The position numbers were made by a program, and so were the translations under genes. Below the pieces are notes generated by a model. It ran no database searches and was not told the origin of the DNA. It saw only the letters and a program-made list of their open reading frames with translations. Positions 1-12,900 of a stretch of DNA of 64,000 bases are shown one piece after another (position 1 is the stretch's first letter; every line of letters starts with the position of its first letter). The stretch is from Piscicola geometra. Lineage: Eukaryota > Annelida > Clitellata > Hirudinida > Piscicolidae. The stretch is from NCBI GenBank assembly GCA_943735955.1, contig OX030961.1:3474920-3538919 (forward strand). Reading direction: 5' to 3'.

Positions 1-3000
1 CGACGTATTATTGACACTATTTACATACAAATAAGTTTATAAAATGATTTTAAATTTTTTAACTTTTTCTTGAACATAGCTATTACAAAAATCAAAATAT
101 CTTTTTTATTTTTCATTATCAGTCTATTGTAGCGTCATTTGGTGCTTTCACAAGGAGATCTAAAGGCTTTGAGAGGGTGCTAGACCGTTAAAGAATGCAC
201 TAGACGGGATTGCTCGTTAAAAAGGCAAAACGACCGATATTCAAGTAAAAGTTAAACATAAAAGCATTTGTGAAAGAAGTGGCAGAAGAGGGAGTTTGAG
301 TATTTACAAAGACTAAAGTGAGAGTAGTTTCAATTATTGAAGGATTTTTAAACAGTCAAAAACTGATAAAAACTGGCAGGTTTGTTAGGTTACAAAACTT
401 TTAAAGAAAATATATAATTCTTTTATATGTAGATTTTTAAAATAAAAATTGAATATAAAAACTCGAAAATAAAAAAATGTCAAAATTAAATTATTTTATT
501 TTTTTATAAATGATAAAGTTTGCACTGTTGAAGTTGAAAAGTGCTTGAAAAATTGGAATGCTTCCATGCGACTCTGGCTCAAAAGTTTGGGATGCGGCTC
601 TGGCAATAGATGGCTTAATAGGCGACTAAATTTTTTATGCGTGCAGTGGTATGTTAGTTGAACTGGTGTGTTGTTTGTGGAGAGATTGTTGGATGCGAGC
701 ATATAAAACTATCATTAGATGTGATGCAAACTAAGCAATTTGCAAATTGAACCCAAAAAAAGTATAAAACTAAACTATTTTTCCAATTCTCTTCTCATTA
801 TTTATTCACTTAAAACTTGTGAAAGTTCTATTTAAAATAAAAAGTTTAAAAGTAAGACAAAATTTAATAATTAAAGAGGTAATTACTATATTAAAGTGCT
901 AGTCTATCCTATAATAATTTATTGCCTTAATTAAGGCAATTTAATGAATATTTTCCGCCAAACATGTCACTTGCAAGAGTATTCGGCAAATGATTTATTC
1001 TCAATTGTCTTTCAATTAAGACTAGAGTAATGGCTGGTGATGAAGAGGTTCGCAAGCGGGCGGATAACGCAAGAAAATTATTAGAATATAAGTAACATCG
1101 CTGCATAAACTCACACGAAAAAATTAATTAAAAGCACACTATTAATGAATTCAATCAATCTTTTTAAAACTACATACACATATAAATAATTAGTCGTGGT
1201 GCCAAAGCACACACTACCTTAGACTTGCCAAGGAAGTCTATGGAGCAGGGAAGGACTGCTGTTTGGCCTGCAATGACTGTGACGTTGAGGATGGGAATGT
1301 CAAAGGTTGGATCTACGCCTGAGACTGTTGTGGAAAGGTGTTGGAATAATGCTTGATAATGGAGAAAATGGGAGACAAAAAGCAGTGTGTTAGTGGGGGT
1401 ATAGGTACATTAGAAGATGAAGGTATGAAACGTTTTATAATGGAGTAAATTAGCATTAAAGTTTTGTTCTTGGAAAGTTGAGTAGCCTGTCTTTAAAGTA
1501 CTTCTTCGCGATACCGAAACGTGTTTAAAATATAATAAAAGATACATATTAAAATGACAGAGAAATTTAACACACAAACAAAATATGAAAAATAAATTTT
1601 ACAATAGTTTTTACAATTACAGCCATTAATGCTATTCTGAACGCTCAAAAGAAGCTTTTAAAGAAGCAATTAATCATGGCGCTGAGAAGTGCTTTCTCAA
1701 AACGGAAGATTACAGCATCCCGCGTGAAAAAGTCTAAAAATGACTACACCTTGAAAAATAGGAGAAGTTAAAAATCAGGAATGAAAAATGAGGTCTTAAG
1801 ACATATAAAATTTATTTTAACATTTATTTTTAATTTATGAAGTTAAGTCTACAGGTACTGTATTTGAATTATTTTTATCATTTTATATAAATACTTAAAA
1901 TATTAAGTCAACCCCCCCCCCTATATTAAACTGTTACTAGTATTACGTTTTAAAGATTTATTCTCAATTTGCAATCATTTTATTCACAAAAACTGGTTCG
2001 TCATAAAATTAATTGGCTAGAAAATTAAAGATATTGTCTATGAAAAAATAAAATTTCAATTTAACCTAAATTTAAATTCACAAAAACATACAGTATTTCA
2101 ATGCTTCAAAAATGTAAAGTTTAACAATTAGAATAAAATAGTTGAAATGATTTAAAATATTTTCAAACCTTCTTCGCTATCTTGGTTATCAATTATGGAA
2201 TTCACTTCATGGAAAGATATATAGGCTTGTGGCCCGGAAACGATGAACGCTGTTAGTTATGAAATTTATTTCAAATTTAATCACTTTATTCTATTTGTAT
2301 GAATATGCCTCCACAAATATCTTAATGCATATCTTTTTATCAAGATTTAAAAGTTCTACCAAAGCACTTTTTAAAACCAACTTAAATCTATAAAACTAGT
2401 CACTACTACCACCAGCCTTCAACATCTTTTTTACATCTTTATTTTTTCTTATACATTTTTACCTGTGAAAAGAAACAGAGCAGATCTAATCAACGACATG
2501 ATCTCTTTCGACAATACCAGTCTTAGAAACTATTTTAACTAACGCCTCTTTTGCAGATAAGTTTTTTTTTCTGAAGACTTAAATTGTTTTACATAAAAAA
2601 AGCTTAGTAAAAATAATTTGAGTCAATTTTCTTCCTAGATTTAGACTGAAAATGGACAAACAGCCACTTTGAAACATTTTATTTATACCCCCAGTATTTA
2701 TTCACTTTAAAATGTAATATTTTCTGCTAAAACCGACCACTAGAATTTTAAAACTTACTAACAATACGATTTTACTATTCACTTTTTTAAGTCGACTCTC
2801 AGAGACTTTGCTAATGCATTTGCTCTCAGATTATAACATGCTTAGTCGATCTTTTAAAACCCGCCTCCTTATACAGATATATATTTATTTCACGTACACT
2901 TCTACGCACTTTTACCTATAAACATGCATTAAAAAATAATAAATTGTCATAATAATTTTTTTATATAATCGTAGTACCATGAAGTTTATATCGATGAAAT

Positions 3001-5160
3001 TATCAGAAAAACGTCCGATTAGAAAATATCTCTTAAAGACAAGAAACTTACTAAATCTGTTTTCTCATGGGCATTAAACTCGAAAAAATTGAAAATTGAT
3101 TTAAACTGCATTTCTATGAAGATTAGTGCTAATGTGAAGGATAATTAAAAGTCACTAGATGCCAAGTCTTTAGAGTCATATAACAAAATAAAACTACGAG
3201 AAAAAAAGAAAAAAGTTTCTTTTGGAGAAAAAACTACTATATGTTTATACGTATTTGATTTCCAGATTTTTAGAATCCAATAATTTTAAACTTTGACGAA
3301 TTTTAGGTTTTAGATGTTTGTTTGATACTAGCTTCGTTGTGGCATCATCTAGCGAGTTTAAATTTGTTATCTAGAATTTACGAAAAGTTTTCTTTTATTT
3401 CACACGAACTGTTAGTGAGGGTTTTAATAATAAGCTATTGACGGAATAGTCCATAAAAAAGGCTTACAAACCAAGCGTTTAACAAGAGTTTTCAAAAAAA
3501 AATAACAAAACATATTTGTTAAATAATAAATAAAGGTAATAAAAATGCATTTTAGTTTATAAAATGTATCAAGAAGAAAAAAGATTAAAGAAATAATAAA
3601 ACATTAAAAAAATAAAAGTAGCTGGTGTTCAGCGTCTTTTAAATCTTAGCATTGAAAAAGGCATCTCATGCATTTTTAACTTGTATATATTGAGTGTTAA
3701 ATAATGTTTATTTATAATTTTGTTTTTTAAAAAAAATAAATTTTTAATTTATTTGTTATTTCACTTCTACAAGAAATATTTTTTAGACTTTACATCCCTT
3801 GTAAGTGAATTTTTCATTTGACAGATTTTATAATTTCCAAATGACTCATTCTCTAATACATTAAAAACATTAATATAACTTTTAAAACACCCTATTTTCC
3901 AGGCTTAAACTCAAAGCATAAATCAGTGTATTTGAATACAAACAGCGCATGAAGAATAATTATTAGGAATAATATATAAATTATAATATAACTGTTGAAA
4001 AAATTTCAAAAAACTTGAAATTCAATGTAATCATCAATAAATAAATAAATCTATAAATTCCAAAACAAATATTCAAAAATTGATGTGCGTGTCTATGCCC
4101 ATGCGTTCACAGCAAAATGAGAGATGGACTTATGTTGTAATCAAGAAGGACGTAATTTGGTTGCATTTGTAAATGCCTCACGAAGGTTAATGAAGACACC
4201 TGAGCATTAGGTTAATTGTGCTAGAGTGGATTAGGGTTTGGGAAAGACAAATGTTTGAGGCTTCAAATGGTTGTGTTGATAGATAGTTTTATCGATAGCG
4301 TAAGTCGATAGATGGCTGTTTGGATTGGTAAGTGTATTTTCAAAATTATTCATTAATATTTAAAACTATTATTGTTTAAATAAGTTAATGATGAGTATAT
4401 GGGTTGATAGATGAATATTGGAAAAAGTCATTCATGAATCTTTTTGCAGTTCTGACACTAGATGGACTAATTAGAGTTAGACATGTCCCGAAAAAACATA
4501 ACTTTCTTTAATGACGCAAAATTACATTTTTTTGAAATCAATCGCAATTATCTCAATTCTTTTTGGCATTAGTAAATATGGGAGCTTAGAAGTTTTGCAG
4601 ACGAAATTGCAACTAATTGTGGTCATTCATTCTCCTCTGTTTGTTCTGATACCCATCCAAACAACACATTTCACAGAGGAAGTTAATTTTTCTTTATTTG
4701 CTTTACTTTTCGCCAAAACTTTTCGCTGTTTCGTTTTTATTATTTTTCCTATTTCAAACGTTATGTAAATGAAATCTCATTTTTCTATACTATCTATTGA
4801 AACCAAAACGAATAACTGATCTAATTTAGAAGAAATAAAAAAGCATCTTTCAAATATATGATGAGCTAATTCACAAGTTATGATAAGTATTGAATACAAG
4901 AAACACAGAAGGTACATGCAAATCCAAAGAGCCTTTCATCTCAGTGGACTTTATTGAATTAAAGCGCAATCTCCCAGTAGATTGATGATTGGGCGAGCAT
5001 TCATGAATATGCATTCTGCTTCAATTGCATTAGAGAACACTGAATCAAGTTAGAATGCCTTTAAAAGCATGAAATTTGACTTCCTATCTGCATTTCATCT
5101 AGCTCCGTAGAACCTGATATTTTTCTTTAAAAAAGCACTAACTTTTTCCATTTTTTTCCC
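1..5160. other. Gene-free AT-rich DNA
   Basis: No exon, protein motif or RNA gene could be supported on either strand. The longest open frames are under 90 codons, resemble nothing and lack flanking splice context. There are slightly less AT-rich patches (for example near 1200-1330) without coding character. It may be the 3' flank of the ADAMTS gene or part of an intron of a gene outside the window. Confidence 0.6.
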
Positions 5161-5172
5161 AGGTAAGCGGGA

Positions 5173-5425
5173 GCGGCGATAACTTAGATGGTAGACGTCG
5201 GACTTGCAACTTAAAGGTCGCCTGTTCGAATCCCTGATGGGCAACCGTGAACTATCATATACCTAGTGTATATGATGCGGTGTTTGCGACGTATGCATTG
5301 AGAGATGTGTACGTCGTGTGGAGTGGCGTCTCGGCGCATAAGAACCATGGTTCTCAGAACCATTGTAACATGGCCTGCGTCTGTCAAGCTGTGAACGATA
5401 TAGACTATAAAAAAAGAAAAAAGAT
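5173..5425 (+). mobile_element. tRNA-derived SINE
   Basis: A tRNA-like head carries an RNA polymerase III A box (TAACTTAGATGG, 5180-5191) and a B box (TGTTCGAATCC, 5223-5233) at normal tRNA spacing, with the D-loop motif GGTAGA between them. The 3' acceptor strand does not pair with the 5' one, so this is not a working tRNA. About 170 bp of unrelated body follows, including the 14-bp palindrome AGAACCATGGTTCT, and the element ends in an A-rich tail near 5408-5422. Promoter boxes, body and A tail are the layout of a tRNA-derived SINE. The anticodon identity (TGC or GCA region) is not certain. Small open frames on both strands here are incidental. Confidence 0.75.
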
Positions 5426-5429
5426 AGTA

Positions 5430-8400
5430 ATTTATAGATTATTGTTTGGCTTAGAAAATTCATTAATTAAACTTTAAGAAAGTATAACGAATCTTCTGCA
5501 ATATGTAGACGGAAAAAAATTAAACAAATGAACAGAATGTAACAGAAAAATGACTTAAACGAAAAGCAAACAGGCGTTTCAAACAGCAAGATAAAGGAAG
5601 AGAAGCGTGTCTGACGACAGCAATATTGGAAGCTTGACGTGCTCCCGTGTCAAAGATCGTTTCCAAAGGCACTAACTTGCGCTTATTCACACCACAACGG
5701 TATTGACAACTGCTCGAATAAGTATGTAGTCATAGTAATGAATACATTTACTATTCATCTCTTTTTTTAGTTTTCCAATTTCAAGATAAATATTTAGTTT
5801 GAAATAAATTCTTCCAATAGTTTTGAAAAGTTTTTTTTCCAGTTTTTAAAACTTTTATTAATCTTTTGCTTCAATAAATCATAAATGAACGACACGCTGA
5901 TATTTGTGAGAGGCGTTTGCAATTTGGAAATGTCGATATTTAGCGACTTTTTCAATAGCTTGGTGAAAATACCTTTCGTTTTTCTCGTCTGGAAACCCAT
6001 ACGCATTTTGTTCTTCGATTAGAAAAGTAATAAAAAAACCATAAAAGAATCAGTGAAAGCAAAAAGTTGATTAGCATTTAAAGAAAAAAAGTTTAAACAA
6101 CATTGTTAGCTCTTTAAACTAATTTGAATTAGAACACAGTAATGTATGTAATTTAAAAGCCCCTATTATTAGTTTTCTAAACTATAAAAAATTGAATATA
6201 AATATCTCATTTTGAATAGTTGTGAAGTTAAATTCAAAAAAGAGAAATAAAAGAAAGTTTTGTGAAGATAGGAATTATGTATATTCTAATTAAAAGCTTT
6301 AAAAGGCCTCGTTGGATCATTGATATGCAACTGATGGGCCAGGGAATGGTGCGGAAGGCCCAAAATTAAAATAAGAAAACTTTCTGTTAAAAGAGGCTTT
6401 AAACCTAATTTAGCTTGTTGTAATATGCATTTTTAACAAGAAAATAATTTTTCCGCACTTTTTTTTAAATAGAGTAAACAAAGTTAGTCTTTGAAGAATG
6501 AAACGAAGATGTATTTTAGTCTATTCTTTACACTTCAATTTATCTAAATGAGTTTTTACACTTTATTCAACCTTTTTTAATCGAAAAATTGATTAAAGAA
6601 ACATTTCAAATAGGAAAAAAAATTCTATTAAATCAGTACGGTTTTTTCATCACTTGAAGATTCTTGATTACTTTAATAAATGAATCTGTGTTGCTTTAAA
6701 TTATTACTTTTGACTTTTTAAACCTAATCATTTATACATCAAATTCCCCGTCTCAGCTATCTGTTGACTCATTTGACCATCAACCACCTATTTTTCATCC
6801 ATTCTTTTTTCCATTATTCTGAACTTCATTAAATACTTTTTTAAGTTTTTCGTTAAAAACTTGTAGGCATGCATTTGTATTATTATTCTTTTATGGAATT
6901 AATTCTAGTTCATACCAATTTAGTCCACATTGAAATAACCATTAAAATTTTAGAAATGCAACGTTGATTCCTTAGAGGCTGTTGCCTGACGGAGCTTCGA
7001 AGCGACTTCAATCTCTTAAGACAAGCACTTAAAGGCAAGTGAGGCTTCGCGTATTGAAAGATCAAAAGCGTGCGACTTGAACGGGTGATGAAGGGACGAA
7101 TACGTTAGAATTAGTGTCAGTGCGGATCATGAAAGCTGAGCAGATATGCAAGTGGAAAAACAGTTTTATCAAATCTTGATATAATCCATTCAAATTGTCA
7201 GCATGCCGTCAACGATGTGCATCTGAGGCACTTCTTTATGATCGAGAAGCTGAGTACGAGGATGGGCGGTAAGGTGCGCGTGCTGAAGCCTCCTTGCGTG
7301 CACTGGAATTAATCAACTCAACTTCCTTTACCCTTGCAAGGTCACAGTCTTAAGGCTTCAAACTAAATTACAAACCGGAATGAATTTCATTTTGTTATAA
7401 TTACATGTTAAATAAATATTCAGCTGTTAGCACCGTTTAACAAAAATTCTTATGAAATCTATCTAAACGAGAACTTATCAACTACAAGGATAACAAGTAG
7501 GTAGGGTGACGAGTGGGAAAGATGATGAATGGATCGAGAATTTGCATGAGGTAGAGCTCGCATACTGAGAAGACCTTCTATAAGGTGCCAATCTGACTGC
7601 AAACTAAGACTGGTATAAAAACATTTTAAAGAAAAACTTGTGAAGGAGGTTCAATAAATTTTGATTTTTTGATGTGTGACTAAAACATCGTTTGTAATAC
7701 TTTTCATAATGTACATAAAATCATTTCAATGTGGCTTTTTATTGGAATTTTCTCGTCGATCAATGCATTTAAAGGCCATAAAAAGACTTTATTAACAAAT
7801 ACTTAATGCTCTGCCGCCGACTGTTTCAATTGTGTGAACTGTTAAATCTTATCGTAACCCACCATCCAGCCAGTATTAAAAACCAAAAATTCATAAGCAT
7901 TCAAAAAACTCACTGACACACACAAGCGAGCGAGCTGAAAAAATTGAATATATTAAATTTAACACTTTTCGCTTGAGCTACGTTATTTATTCATTGTTTT
8001 ATTAAATTTTTTCTTTACGTTTGCATGTAATATTAATGATATATTATCTTTTATTTTCAATGAAAAAAACTAAAATACTCAAGTTAATATATTTGTCTGC
8101 TTTTTGAGACATCTTATTTTAGTGACTTTTAATGGCCTTCTGTCAGCAGCTTTTCATTCAAAATCATTTAAAGTTGACTTTTTAAAGTTTTTCTGGTTGT
8201 AATTTAACTAATTATAAAACTTTTCAAAAACTTTAATTCGTTCAGCAGATAAAATAAAAACTTTTGAACAAAATATTATTTACTGTTTAATAAAATATTA
8301 TTTACAAGAAGAAAAACTTTTCCTTTCTTGGTTAAAAAGCAACAATTTTTTTTGACACACATAATTTTTTTGATTTTTGTTGTCTTAATACTCACTTTAA

Positions 8401-9700
8401 TCCACGGTATATGTTTTTTTCAGATTGAGCGATTTCTCTGAATAAAGCTTAGATAAAACTTGAACACCAATTGAGAGATCTTTAACCCTGTGACAGGCGG
8501 ACAATGAATTTCATATGACTGAAGATGGATTCACTGTAAAATCAAAAATAACAATTGAAGTTTCAAAAGTTTTCATTTTTCCAGTAAAGTTGTTTTTGAA
8601 AATTATATATGGCTGTCTTGTCAGATCTTGTTGCCTTCAAGTGGACTGTATGAAATTGAAAGTGAAGCTTCGAGAATATATTAATGCAAGTTTCATTTTT
8701 GTTCGAGGTTTAAATATTTAAATAAACGAAAAGGCTTGCTAAAAGTTTTGTTTATCTATTTAATACATAAAATGCATAAAATGATATTATAATATGTAAA
8801 AAAAAGTACATTTCTTATTTTTATCGTTTTTAAAAAAACTTTTTTTATATAAAAAATTTAATAAACTAAAATAGCCTGAACACAATCAAATTGTTTTGAC
8901 AAATGTTATAATTAAAAAAAAGTTATTGAATAAAGTTTCAACTGTTTTTAGGCTTTGAACAAATATTTATTCAAAAGATTCGATGAATGTTAAATAAATT
9001 ATTTTCTAACCATTGAAAATAAAAAACGGAGCCACAAACCTCTGAATGCGGCTTTCAGAATGAAAAAGACGCACACTCCGAGAGCTCTTGCCTGCTTCAT
9101 GCTCAGCCAAAAACAAAGTCTCTTCAATCGATCAAGACCCCTCTACCTCAAGAACCCATTAAAAAAGTTATCACTTCCCAACGAGTTTGTTCTTAAACTG
9201 TCCCTAACCACTCTCGCTTCAAAAACATTTAAAATAAACAATATATCAATATTTAATAAATATTATTTATAACAACAACCCTTTCATCCAAACCTTTCTG
9301 ACAAAACTTGCAGCACCACCTTCAGGCTCCAAAAGTTTATATATGCTCCAATGAAACACCGCTCCACGCGCATACTTAATGCACGGTTTGAAATGTTGCA
9401 GTACCTTGGAATTCGACAATTTGAAAGTTTAAAGTGCTCTACTTGGAAATTCTATAGTTAACTTTTATATTCCAATACTCCAGTGACCGAGCTCTAGATT
9501 ATGTGGAGTTTTATGCAGATGATGGAAACTTTAATTAGCCTCATATATATTCACGATCGTGCCTATAACGATATTTGAAGAGCCTTGTGTTACATTTACC
9601 ACGTTTTAAAATGACCATCGAGCCGAATAAAAGAAAAGTTTGAAATAAACACTTATGTGAAGTTTTAAAACCGTCTAATTTGTATATGTAAATAATTTTT
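5430..9700. other. Gene-free DNA downstream of the ADAMTS gene
   Basis: No coding exon could be supported. A less AT-rich patch at about 6960-7330 stands out from its surroundings but shows no recognisable protein. It could be regulatory or an old repeat. The last ~700 bases probably include the 3' UTR of the minus-strand ADAMTS gene. Confidence 0.5.
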
Positions 9701-9939
9701 TTACTTATTATCATCACCTCTACTTTCATCACTCTCAACACCAACACCACCAACGCTATCATCGAAACTACCGCCAACTTCTCTATCCCCCTCGCCACTG
9801 TCCCCACAAGAAGCACAGCACTGAAGTCTGATGTATGATGACGAGCACATATCGGCACTTGCAAATACTTGACATGTGATACTGGTCAAATGATCGAAAC
9901 AGTTGCTAGAGGAGTTTCCTTTTGAGAAATCGTTGGTTT
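9701..9939 (-). CDS. ADAMTS terminal exon with PLAC domain
   Basis: The last coding exon holds six cysteines in the PLAC (protease and lacunin) pattern, ending QCCASCGD, followed by a ~32-residue Asp/Gly/Glu-rich tail and a TAA stop. The acceptor CTTCCTCCAG joins in phase 1 to the donor at 10128. If that donor were skipped, the preceding exon would stop three codons later and the protein would lack PLAC, which would be a plausible alternative end. Confidence 0.85.
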
Positions 9940-12900
9940 CTGGAGGAAGATTAAACAATAATTTTATTTTAAGTACAAACAGGAATATAAAAAGCAATCA
10001 ATGCAGATGTGTTTATGAAAGAATAAAAAAATAATTTATGAGATCAGCAATATTACTTTAATTTGAAATTTTTTATTAAAAACGGAAGTAACTTAAATTT
10101 GATTACAGATAAAATATTATTTTGTACCGGATTCGAGGAAAGACATCGCGTCGTCTGCGGCATGTTGTCTGCCATTTAAATTAAGAGTCTTTTCATCGCT
10201 AATTGGTTCATGGATGATTATGCCTGACGCTACATCCATTTCGTTTTCTTCTCTATCATTTTTTCGGAAAATCATTAGGGTATCATTATCTGTTTTTAAA
10301 TCACCATCTATTTCAAGTCGTGGAGAACTTTCAGTTTTTGAAAATTCATTCGCTTGTTCAAAAGCATCTAAATTTTGAACAACCCTTTTTCTATCCCTTC
10401 CAATAAAACTCGGATTCACGTTCAACTTTGAATTAGCTCTATTCTCTTCCCTTACGCAATCTTGGTAGTTACACAGGCGGATTGGAACTGGCTTGTCATT
10501 CAGAGCACACAGGCCCTGGTCCTCTGTAGAGATGGAGGTTCTGGCATCAACGCATGTTACATACCTCGTCTGCACTCCTCTACCGCAGGACTTACTGCAC
10601 TGCAAGGTATAAAAGATATTTGTGTTTTTTCATATAAAAATTTTTAATGATGTGTTATTTTTGAATAATTAAAAAGTTTAAGTAGAGCTTGAATTAAATC
10701 AAAACACATATAAACTCACTAAAACATTTCAGTGTTGAAAAAAAGTCTATCAAACGTTTATATACTTAATATCATCTTGAAAATCACATTTAATCATTGT
10801 TAACTCACCTCGTCCCACAGACTTGCCACCCATCTGACACAAGATCCTCTCCCACAACTTCTCACCACTGAAGGTCGCTTGTGAGATTCACACAAACCTA
10901 CTTTTGGACACCATACAGAACGAAACATGGTTCCTTCGTTGCACGTCACTGAACACTTTAAATTAAAACAGAGAAAAAAGAAAAAAAAGAATTTATAAAT
11001 TGTAGATTTTTCAAAATAAATTAATATTTTTTCAACCTCTGACCACTCTCCTGTTTTCCACAGCAGACACTGCTCCTGTATGCAACTCTGAACAGTTTTA
11101 GGCTCTTCCAAGTCATTACACAACTCTACAGGAACTGTCTCTTGCGACAACACGTGCACACAAACCACTTTTCTCGCCTTCACTCCAGTCCCGCATACCT
11201 TTGAGCACTGCGGTTTTTCGGTGAAATTAGAAAGTTTACTATCAGCGAAACTTTTGACAAATTTTATAAGCCAACCTCACTCCAGTCCATGGCAAGCCAT
11301 TCATAGTCCAAGTTCTCTGTTTTTGAAAAAATAATGTAAAATGTAAACATTTATATTTGAGTGTGACACTTTTAAACTAATACTAACTTTTTTTTGTGGA
11401 CCTTCCCAAAAATAAAGGAAGTATTAAACTGGATTTGCTTTTTCCGTTCATGTAACTACTAGGATTAACACCGTTATTAATACTTTCTGATTCCTCTTCA
11501 CGGTCTTTGAAGCCTGCACTACTATCGTCTTTTTGGTAAGCGTAATCACTATTATCTTCTCCAATCATTTTCCTTTTGTTTGCGTTTTTCTTTATTATAT
11601 TGACTTTAGATGAAACATTATTTTCAGTATCACCAATTTGTTTATCGCTTAAACTAGAATTAACTTCATACGCTGCACTACTTTTAGCGTAATCTTTTAT
11701 ATTTCTGATGGATCTATGCTTGAGTAGATTTTTTCGTTTGTAGTAGAGGCAAGACTGTAGATTACATGGAAGTTCTTGAAGTGGTTGTTCCTCGAGCCTG
11801 CACTCTCCCAAGCAGTCTACCACCCGTTTCTTCACTCCTCCTCCACAAGAACTTGAACACTTTTGTGTGGAATATTGCTCCACGCAATTTATTGAGCAAA
11901 TACTATTTTAAATAATTATTATTTGTAACAGAATTTTTTAGAAGTAGAAAAACTCACTTTAGACCACGTTCCAACCCTCCAGGCGTCTAGAGGGTTGGTG
12001 CAAGGGATGTTGGAGTGGCAGTCTTTCACTGACGGGGGTTTTAGCAGACCCTTGCATGCCTTATCTTCTTGCACTTTTTTAATTATCAACTGGTTCATGA
12101 ATCTGTGTATCGTTAAGTTGTATATATTGGTTTTTAATTAGATTAGATAAAATGGTTAATTTGAGAGCGAGTTATAAATAAATAAAAACATTTTTGTTTA
12201 TGCTTGATGAATAATAGATGTAACTAAGAGTTGAAAACACGAAACAAACTTAACACAAAGAACAGATCTCTTCGTGATTCCACCAGCTCCACATGTTACT
12301 GAACATCCCTGCCACGAGCCCGTCCACCACCTTCGAAAGAGGGTTGGACGTGTTTATTACTTAAAGGTCAGACTTTTTATTTTTTATAAAAGTTTTGTTT
12401 AAAATATGATTTGCAAATTTCCCAGTTGTCACTTCAAATTCTCTAAAGTAAATATCTAAATAAAAAACTCTGATCGTACAGTAATAAATATATAAAAAAT
12501 TGAATGAAAATATTACTCCAAAAACCTTTTGAAACAAAAGTATAAAGAGCATTACTAATTTGAGTTTTATAGGTTTTCGATTAAAGCTTACAAACGTCCC
12601 ACTCACGAGGCAGGACAGGCATGTTCGTTGCATGATCTCTCTTCAACTCGGGGTTGCTTCTGTCGCTCACACATCTCAACACTCACTTCTCTCCGCATCC
12701 AGTCGAAACACACAGCCTCTTTTCTCTGAAAGCCTTGAATCAAAAACTACTTTTTTTGGAATCGATGATTCAAGTGAATTAAAGTATATTTTGACTAAAT
12801 CTTTTTACATAAATTATTTTTCAAATTAATATTTCCACTAAATCACCTCCTCCACAAGAATGACTGCAATGCGACCAAGCTTGTGTTTCCCAATAGTACC

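Noticed and set aside
5247..5477. Small open frames on both strands near 5.3 kb
   Set aside because: They fall inside the SINE body and tail and resemble no protein.
7190..7310. Higher-GC patch with a short open frame on the plus strand
   Set aside because: No recognisable motif and no convincing splice sites. Left as unexplained non-coding DNA.
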